DNA from: Megalopta genalis
Lineage: Eukaryota > Arthropoda > Insecta > Hymenoptera > Halictidae
Assembly (NCBI RefSeq): GCF_051020955.1
Contig: NC_135013.1
Coordinates: 29,715,302-29,779,301, forward strand
DNA length: 64,000 bases
Direction of reading: 5' to 3'
Below the pieces are notes generated by a model. It saw only the letters and a program-made list of their open reading frames with translations, made no database searches and was not told the origin of the DNA. How positions within the stretch are numbered: the first letter of the stretch is position 1; each line of letters begins with the position of its first letter. This document shows positions 57,525 through 64,000 of the stretch, piece after piece. The position numbers were made by a program, and so were the translations under genes.

Positions 57525-58554
57525 CGTTGCAGAGCCGAGGCGTTATTACAGCGTCAATTGAAAAATATCTTCGACGCGAATGCGCTTTATATGCATCTCG
57601 CATTTGCACCGGCACGAATGCACAAGCATTTGGATCGGGACACAATGTTCTATATTTTTCTATTTGTATAAATTCACACTCCGTGCCCGAAATTTGCTAT
57701 CGTTGCTCTGAAAAAAACCTCTGCGAAATTAGAAGAATAAAATGTAGTTGCAAACAGTTGCCGATAGTACTATGATAAATATTTCCAAATAAAAAATTAT
57801 AGGGTGCTCTGTTAAATGCTCTCTTTCGAATACGGTAACATTTATTTAACCAGGACTTACGCTTTTTCAGGAAAGAAATCACGAAGATCGCCCTTTTTTC
57901 GATCTTGTACAATCCGAATCTTTAATATGAATATAAATGATTCATATAAATTAGGAATTTATATGAATTCCCGCGGAACATTAGCCATTTACGGTGTAGT
58001 CTTCTTCATTCGCGATCGGAAAAAAGTACAATCGATGTTTACTTCATCGATGTATTTTGTTGTTTAATGCAACGTTTAGACGACGATCAAAAATGCGTGC
58101 AAAAATGGTCAGAAAAATGAGGACATTCATTGTTCTCGAATAATGTTACAGCTTCGTCGGTGAAGCTGCTTGCTACGACCTCCTCGACATAACCTCTCGA
58201 AATGGCAACTTCTTCGACCCTCGCACATCCCTCAGGGCAAAACCAATCGGGTGAAAGTTCACCTTAAAATCCCTCGTTTCTTCCTACTTGTGTCACAAAA
58301 TTCGCTTCCTTCGACCGCGAAATTATAAATAAAACTTAATTCGACGAATTACTCTTCCAGCCTTTTCTGCGATTATTTCCGAAAACGTACAGAGATCGAA
58401 TTCTTGCGTTAAATTCGACAACTTCGCGATGCAAAAACCAAAGCAGATGCTCGATTTTGAAACTCGATCGACGACAACAGTTTCGAGACTCAAACGACTC
58501 GTTTTCCGTCTCTCGTTCATGGTAATTAGGACCACGGAGCTTTGTGCGAATCCT

Positions 58555-59374
58555 CGTCAAAATGATATTTCCTGTTAAATAGCATCGATCATTTTAAATT
58601 TACAAAAATCGGATTTAAAGAAAAGTTTCGTACACCGATTACAAGATTACACGCTGCGAAAAGAAAATAAATCTGCTTCGACCTCGTGAATTCGTTCGCG
58701 CGGTTTTCTTAGGTTTCTCGTCAAAATGATATTTCCTATTAAATAGCATCGATCATTTTAAATTTACAAAAATCGGATTTAAAGAAAAGTTTCGTACACC
58801 GATTACAAGATTACACGCTGCGAAAAGAAGATAAATCTGCTTCGATCTCGTGAATTCGCTCGCGCGGTTTTCTTAGGTTTCTCGTCAAAATGATATTTCC
58901 TATTAAATAGCATCGATCATTTTAAATTTACAAAAATCGGCTTTAAAGAAAAGTTTCGCACGCCGATTACAAGATTACACGCTGCGAAAAGAAAATAAAT
59001 CTGCTTCGACCTCGTGAATTCGCTCGCGCGGTTTTCTTAGGTTTCTCGTCAAAATGATATTTCCTATTAAATAGCATCGATCATTTTAAATTTACAAAAA
59101 TCGGATTTAAAGAAAAGTTTCGTACACCGATTACAAGATTACACGCTGCGAAAAGAAGATAAATCTGCTTCGACCTCGTGAATTCGCTCGCGCGGTTTTC
59201 TTAGGTTTCTCGTCAAAATGATATTTCCTATTAAATAGCATCGATCATTTTAAATTTACAAAAATCGGATTTAAAGAAAAGTTTCGTACACCGATTACAA
59301 GATTACACGCTGCGAAAAGAAGATAAATCTGCTTCGACCTCGTGAATTCGCTCGCGCGATTTTCTTAGGTTCGA
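58555..59374 (+). repeat. Five tandem 164-bp units, left arm
   Basis: Units start CGTCAAAATGATATTTCCT at 58555, 58719, 58883, 59047 and 59211, exactly 164 bp apart each time, and differ by only a few bases. The array ends in GGTTCGAGAAATC, where GGTTTCTCG would start a sixth unit. AT-rich first half, GC-richer second half (TCGCGCGGTTTTC). No coding. Confidence 0.95.
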
Positions 59375-59867
59375 GAAATCTGCGCGGAAATTGCACGAAA
59401 AGCTCCGCGGCTCTGGCCGCATTACTTAGCGAGCACCCCGTAGATCGAGCGTCGCTGGCCGACTCCGCGAAGAGACATGTTCCCCGAAAGAGCGGAGCTT
59501 TCAGCACGAATCGGCGAGGGGAATGCGATTACCGCATTCGCGCAGTACGTCTTCTGCATTTCGTAACCCAGACGAGGCTGGAGCGCTCCGACGAATACAG
59601 AAAACGCATCCGAGTGACCGGAGGGTTAGGAACCTCGTCCGGGAGTCGCGACGCGTCCCGGTACCTGTCCGCGTCGCCGGCTCTTACGCAACACTTCGGA
59701 AATGGAACGCATGGGATCCGCCGATCGCGGGTAACGAACGAGAACGAGTCCGCGGACCTCGTATTATCCGCCAATTAACTCTCCGCAGCACCGCGGAACA
59801 ATGCAGTCGCGCGCCGATTTATCGGCTCTCTTTAATTTCGTTTCGTCGTTAACCCTTTAACCGGAAT
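59375..59867. other. Spacer of the large inverted repeat
   Basis: CpG-rich unique sequence. Two antisense-overlapping frames (59523-59852 plus, 59529-59774 minus) show no motif. If the arms pair, this is the loop. Confidence 0.5.
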
Positions 59868-60034
59868 ACAGCGAATTCTCTCGAACTTCTCCTTCAGCCT
59901 GTACACGAAAGCGGACAATTTCGGAAGAGGAGATACGATTATTCGAGCCCCGCGGCTCGTTTTTATAGTTACCGATTGTCAAGAACTATAAAAAAGGGGT
60001 CGCGAGGCTCGAATAATCGAACCTCCTCTTCCCA
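59868..60034. mobile_element. Family B MITE, right tip missing
   Basis: CAGCGAATTCTCTCGAACTT, AATTTCGGAAGAGGAGATAC and GATTATTCGAGCCCCGCGGC on the left arm. The right arm begins CGAGGCTCGAATAATCG and ACCTCCTCTTCCCA, then breaks straight into the 164-bp repeat. The missing tip puts an inversion or deletion breakpoint inside this element. Confidence 0.85.
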
Positions 60035-60706
60035 ACGTAATCTTGTAATCGGCGTGCGAAACTTTTCTTTAACTCCGATTTTTGTAAATTTAAAATGATC
60101 GATGCTATTTAACACGTTCCGTGCCACGTGTACCATAGATGGTACACGCTTGCATGTTTACTTAGTGAACTGAACAAATTGTTTACAAGAAATTTAGAAC
60201 CGAAGAATCAATTTCCACCGCAAGAATGGGCGTTGATAAGTTTTTGTTACGTTGTTATGTGTACGAGAATTAATAATTGCACGTAATACATCAAGTTTTA
60301 GTAAAATATCAAAGTGTGAAGATTCGAGTAAAAAAAGCTCGGCACGGAACGTGTTAACAGAGGAAATATCATTTTGACGAGAAACCTAAGAAAACCGCGC
60401 GAGCGAATTCACGAGGTCGAAGCAGATTTATCTTCTTTCCGCCGCGTGTAATCTTGTAATCGGCGTGCGAAACTTTTCTTTAACTCTGATTTTTGTAAAT
60501 TTAAAATGATCGATGCTATTTAATAGGAAATATCATTTTGACAAGAAACCCAAGAAAACCGCGCGAGCGAATTCACGAGGTCGAAGCAGATTTATCTTCT
60601 TTTCGCAGCGTATAATCTTGTAATCGGCGTACGAAACTTTTCTTTAACTCCGATTTTTATAAATTTAAAATGATCGATGCTATTTAATAGGAAATGTAAT
60701 TTTGAC
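60035..60706 (-). repeat. Tandem 164-bp units, right arm (inverted)
   Basis: Reverse-oriented copies of the left-arm unit. One partial unit begins at the MITE junction (60035) and is split by a TTAA element at 60109-60357; two further units of about 162-165 bp follow. These copies share changes (GGCGTGCGAAAC, TTTAACTC(C/T)GA) that most left-arm units lack, so they have been homogenised within the arm. Confidence 0.9.
60109..60357. mobile_element. Family C MITE (TTAA-flanked) inside a 164-bp unit
   Basis: 249 bp with perfect 17-bp ends TTAACACGTTCCGTGCC and GGCACGGAACGTGTTAA. A short palindrome, ACGTGTACCATAGATGGTAC, lies just inside the left end. The other 164-bp units supply the empty site (GCTATTTAA(T/C)AGGAAAT), so its borders and TTAA target duplication are directly visible. 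Non-coding; piggyBac-type by target. Confidence 0.9.
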
Positions 60707-61737
60707 GAGGATTCGCATAAAGCTCCGTGGTCCTAATTACCATGAACGAGAGACAGAAAACGAGTCGTTTGAGTCTCGAAACTGTTGTCGTCGATCGAGT
60801 TTCAAAATCGAGCATCTGCTTTGGTTTTTGCATCGCAAAGTTGTCGGATTCAACGCAAGAATTCGATCTCTGTACGTTTTCGGAAATAATCGCAGAAAAG
60901 ACTGGAAGAGTAATTCGTCGAATTAAGTTTTATTTATAATTTCGTAGTCGAAGGAAGCGAATTTTGTGACACAAGTAGGAAGAAACGAGGGATTTTAAGG
61001 TGAACTTTCACCCGATTGGTTTTGCCCTGAGGGATGTGCGAGGGTCGAAGAAGTTGCCATTTCGAGAGGTTATGTCGAGGAGGTCGTAGCAAGCAGCTTC
61101 ACCGACGAAGCTGTAACATTATTCGAGAACAATGAACGTTCTCACTTTTCTGACCATTTTTGCACGCATTTTTGATCGTCGTCTAAACGTTGCATTAAAC
61201 AACAAAATATATCGATGAAGTAAACATCGATTGTACTTTATTCCGATCGCGAATGAAGAAGACTACACCGTAAATGGCTAATGTTCCGCGGGAATTCATA
61301 TAAATTCCTAATTTATATGAATCATTTATATTCATATTAAAGATTCGGGTTGTACAAGATCGAAAAAAGGGCGATCTTCGTGATTTCTTTCCTGAAAAAG
61401 CGTAAGTCCTGGTTAAATAAATGTTACCATATTCGAAAGAGAGCATTTAACAGAGCACCCTATAATTTTTTTATTTGGAAATATTTATCATAGTACTATC
61501 GGCAACTGTTTGCAACTACATTTTATTCTTCTAATTTCGCAGAGGTTTTTTTCAGAGCAACGATAGCAAATTTCGGGCACGGAGTCGAATTTATACAAAT
61601 AGAAAAATGTAGAACATTGTGTCCCGATTCAAATGCTTGTGCATTCGTGCCGGTGCAAATGCGAGATGCATATAAAGCGCATTCGCGTCGAAGATATTTT
61701 TCAATTGACGCTGTAATAACGCCTCGACTCTGCAACG

Positions 61738-61836
61738 AAATATATCGATGAAGCAAACATCGATTGTACCTTTCTTCCGATCGCGAACGAAGAAGACCAC
61801 GCCATAAATGGCTAATGTGCCGCGGGATACGGAAGA
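61738..61836 (-). repeat. Extra partial copy of an arm segment
   Basis: About 97 bp starting CGAAATATATCGATGAAGCAAAC repeat 61197-61293 of the right arm in direct orientation, through AAATGGCTAATGT(G/T)CCGCGGGA, with about 10% differences. It abuts the outer end of the arm and has no counterpart outside the left arm. Confidence 0.85.
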
Positions 61837-61997
61837 CACGATTTTTCGAACCTCATTTGAACGTAATGAAAACGTAGGCCGTAAGAGTGGAACGAATTCA
61901 GCTAAAAGCGAAGCTAATGTCATGGTTAAATGGCGAAGAATTCAAGCCACCATGAGGAAGCGGCGAGGTGACATACGAGCAATCCTAAGTCCCCACA

Positions 61998-62108
61998 ATC
62001 TATTATCCTGTGCGTGCTATTGCAAGAGCACCGTGGTACATCAGGAATGAAGAAATAAGGAATGGCCTAAACACCTGTACAGCGCAAGAAGAAACGGCTA
62101 AATCAACC
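61998..62108 (+). pseudogene. Non-LTR retrotransposon RT C-terminal remnant
   Basis: The frame contains YYPVRAIARAPWYIRNEEI then RNGLNTCTAQEE. The APWY(V/I)RN...I pattern followed by a T(V/A)xEE segment is characteristic of the region downstream of the reverse-transcriptase domain in Jockey-type non-LTR elements. No RT catalytic motif or poly-A tail is recognised nearby. The frame runs on to 62264 but loses resemblance. A short relic; the exact clade is uncertain. Confidence 0.5.
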
Positions 62109-62270
62109 AGCTGCCACAAACGAAACGTAAAAACACCTTCAGTTCGCTGTTACTATGTAGCGAACATGGTTGCACGTGCGAGTAACCTGGATCGTTTTGT
62201 GCTGCCTGCAGAGACAGACCGTAATGAGGGTGCACACCGCCGAAAAAAGGAAAGGGAAACGTGACCTGCC

Positions 62271-62612
62271 AACCTTAAAATCGATTCATCGCGTCCATCG
62301 ATACTTCGTCCGCTCTGATCCCGAAGAGGATGAACTTTTTCCATGGATTCTTCTTCGATTGAACTCTTTTTATGGAAACTTTGATCTACGGTCTTTTGAA
62401 AACGTGTTTTAGGAAACGGCTGGATTTAAGCTGGGTTCCGCGGTAACGTTTTAAAATCAACCTTAAAATCGATTTATCGCGACCATCGATAGATACCTCT
62501 CTTCCGTTAACCACGAGGAGAATAAACTTTTTGCATGGATTCTTCTTTTGGACTTTTTTTTTGTTATGGAATGTTTATTTCTTGGTGTCTTGAAGACGTG
62601 CTTTAGAAAATA
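62271..62612 (+). repeat. Degenerate direct duplication, about 188-bp offset
   Basis: AACCTTAAAATCGATTCATC at 62271 and AACCTTAAAATCGATTTATC at 62459 start two units sharing CATGGATTCTTCTT and a GTGTTTTAGGAAA/GTGCTTTAGAAAA ending. Both are AT-rich without a frame. Confidence 0.75.
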
Positions 62613-63717
62613 TTGTATTTCAAATCGGACTCTTTGGTGACGTTTATTATTACGTAAAAATTATTTAAAGATGAGAGTGGCAGTTCCATCATTATCTTCG
62701 AGTGGAATGATTTCGAATCCATTTAAATTCCAATTTTTTTTACATCTTAGCCAGTTTTTCGCATTGACCGTCGAGTCTGATTTGTAGAAATCTGTGTCAG
62801 ACGTCAACATTTCTTCCTTTTTTAATTTAATGAATAACAATAATAAGTGAAAAACAATAAGTATAAACCCTTTCCTTTTTTGTTAGTAATGATCCTTTAA
62901 GAACGGCGTCGTGGTATCAGCAAATGTGTTAAATAATTCCTTATGTAAGGAATAATTTAACTTTTAATTAAATTTCTAATTTTCTTTCAATTTTAATTTA
63001 ACTTTAAAATTTAACAATTTCATGTGTTCAAAAATATTATATATAAAGATACTATTGTCACATAGAATTTTAAATGGACGCAGTGAAATGTATCGGTATA
63101 ATAAACAATAAGAAAAACAACTCCGATAAAAGACAACTTTTCCACAGTTGATGAGATAATCGGAGCAAGGTCCGGGCAACTAGACGATTTCCTCGAAACG
63201 CTGGGCCAAAACGGACCCGGGAACCGGCGTCCAAGGATTAATGACAAAACTGAACCGCCGCAAGTGACCGCGCATGGACGTCCACGGAGCCAGTTACCGC
63301 TTCCCTTCGTTCCCGTTGCGTGCGTTATCCGGCGGCAGTCCTCATAGCTAACTAGTCTGCGCAACCCGGGGTCAAACCAGGACCACACAGTCGCGGTCGT
63401 AACTCAGACCTATTATATTTCGCAGTTTGTTGCGGTACACGTCTCTTTTCACCCCCCCCCCTCCCGCCTCTGTGTCTCTCATCCGTTTTTCCGTCTCCTT
63501 CCATCGCATCCCCTCGTCTCCGCAACCCCAGCAAGCCGCATAGATCGCCGGCAAGACCGGCAGCGGCGTGCCTCCCGCTGAGATTTACGTCGCGGAACGT
63601 TATTTTCCGATGCGTGATGTGTTTATGCGAGAGAAAAAAGAACTATGCGGAACCCGATACGAATTGTCCCGGCCGATCAACGATCGCGCATACTTCGGCC
63701 ATGATTCACGGGTTCGG
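62613..63717. other. Stretch without recognised gene
   Basis: AT-rich to about 63150, then GC-richer with a C-run at 63452-63462. The 122-codon minus frame at 63020-63388 has no recognised domain. Confidence 0.5.
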
Positions 63718-63771
63718 TAAAGTCTCCCTAATCGACGCTCAGACTGTGCAGAAAAATGGACAGTTTATGTT
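63718..63771. mobile_element. Family B MITE, left fragment
   Basis: GGTAAAGTCTCCCTAATCGA, CGCTCAGACTGTGCAG and AAAATGGACAGTTTATG match the left end of the family, then run into the (TA)n tract. The right half is missing or lies beyond the tract. Confidence 0.65.
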
Positions 63772-63778
63772 ATATTGT

Positions 63779-63781
<3 letters not shown>

Positions 63782-63844
<63 letters not shown>

Positions 63845-64000
63845 ATATATAATATAATAATATATAATATTATTATATTATTATTATATTATTATTATAT
63901 TATATATATAATATATAATTAATATAATATTAATATATAATATAATATATAATTAATATAATAATAATATAATAATATATTATATTATTATATTATTATT
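63782..64000. repeat. (TA)n tract and AT-only sequence to window end
   Basis: A (TA)n run at about 63786-63838, then only A and T (AATATAATATT, ATTATT words) to 64000. The frame ending in Ile-Tyr repeats at 63614-63838 is an artefact. The tract continues past the window. Confidence 0.95.

Larger units (their letters stand above)
57525..61737. repeat. Large inverted repeat, arms of about 1.7-1.85 kb
   Basis: Left arm 57525-59374, right arm 60035-61737, in opposite orientation. The non-tandem part of each arm is about 1.03 kb (57525-58557 against 60706-61737), differing only by scattered substitutions and a few indels by eye. The inner part of each arm is an array of 164-bp units (five on the left, three to four on the right). 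The spacer 59375-60034 is unique, CpG-rich DNA plus a truncated family B MITE. Paired short frames in the two arms are reverse images and show no protein family. A transcript through it could form a long double-stranded stem. Confidence 0.93.

Noticed and set aside
58555..59374. Possible CRISPR-like array
   Set aside because: Units are contiguous 164-bp copies without variable spacers, and the genome is eukaryotic.
57527..61756. Matching short proteins on both strands around 57.5-58.6 and 60.7-61.8 kb
   Set aside because: They are mirror images caused by the large inverted repeat, not duplicated genes; lengths are under 90 codons and indels break the correspondence.

Overview
This is a eukaryotic window, almost certainly from an insect and most likely a hymenopteran such as an ant or bee. 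It has spliced exons with GT-AG borders, long introns, a mariner-type transposon relic, several families of short foldback transposons, many GA/TC microsatellites, and CpG-rich blocks set in AT-rich DNA, a pattern typical of Hymenoptera. The order-level assignment is inference from composition and repeat style. No bacterial, viral or CRISPR-like organisation was seen.

The only protein-coding gene I can defend is the 3' end of SMG6 (EST1A), on the + strand. Four exons (14464-14626, 31807-32027, 35650-35734, 37696-37832) join in consistent phase into a 201-residue C-terminus that is essentially the whole SMG6 PIN endonuclease domain, ending in the conserved GLG-stop. SMG6 cuts mRNAs near premature stop codons in nonsense-mediated decay. 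The PIN domain is split by introns of about 17.2, 3.6 and 2.0 kb. The 5' part of the gene lies before this window or was not recognised in it, so positions 1-14463 are read as intron.

Region by region: 1-14.4 kb is intronic, with tandem repeats (582-1489, 3565-4194, 5480-5806), a pair of inverted foldback elements (7.75-9.1 kb), a TATA-like candidate promoter (9.92 kb), a deleted mariner (11.1-11.9 kb) and a TTAA-flanked MITE (12.9 kb). 14.6-31.8 kb is the large intron, with an AT minisatellite, a dispersed 276-bp duplication, nested MITEs and CpG-rich blocks. 32-37.7 kb holds the last two introns, with a 320-bp purine tract and a MITE inside a MITE. From 37.8 kb to the end there is a 3' UTR, then about 26 kb with no recognisable gene. 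That stretch holds MITEs, microsatellites, a 1.1-kb minisatellite at 54-55 kb, and a large inverted repeat (57.5-61.7 kb) whose arms carry 164-bp tandem units, followed by a small non-LTR reverse-transcriptase relic.

Six repeat families recur: (A) a TA-flanked foldback MITE with CAGGGTGTCCC ends; (B) a TA-flanked foldback MITE beginning CAGTAAATTCTC; (C) TTAA-flanked, piggyBac-like MITEs; (D) a pair with CATATGAGCCGTTTATTT ends; (E) about 200-bp elements ending in AAATCCGCAGTC; and mariner. Several are nested, which gives relative insertion ages. I found no convincing new multi-gene system. The most unusual structure is the 57.5-61.7 kb inverted repeat, which could form a long hairpin if transcribed.
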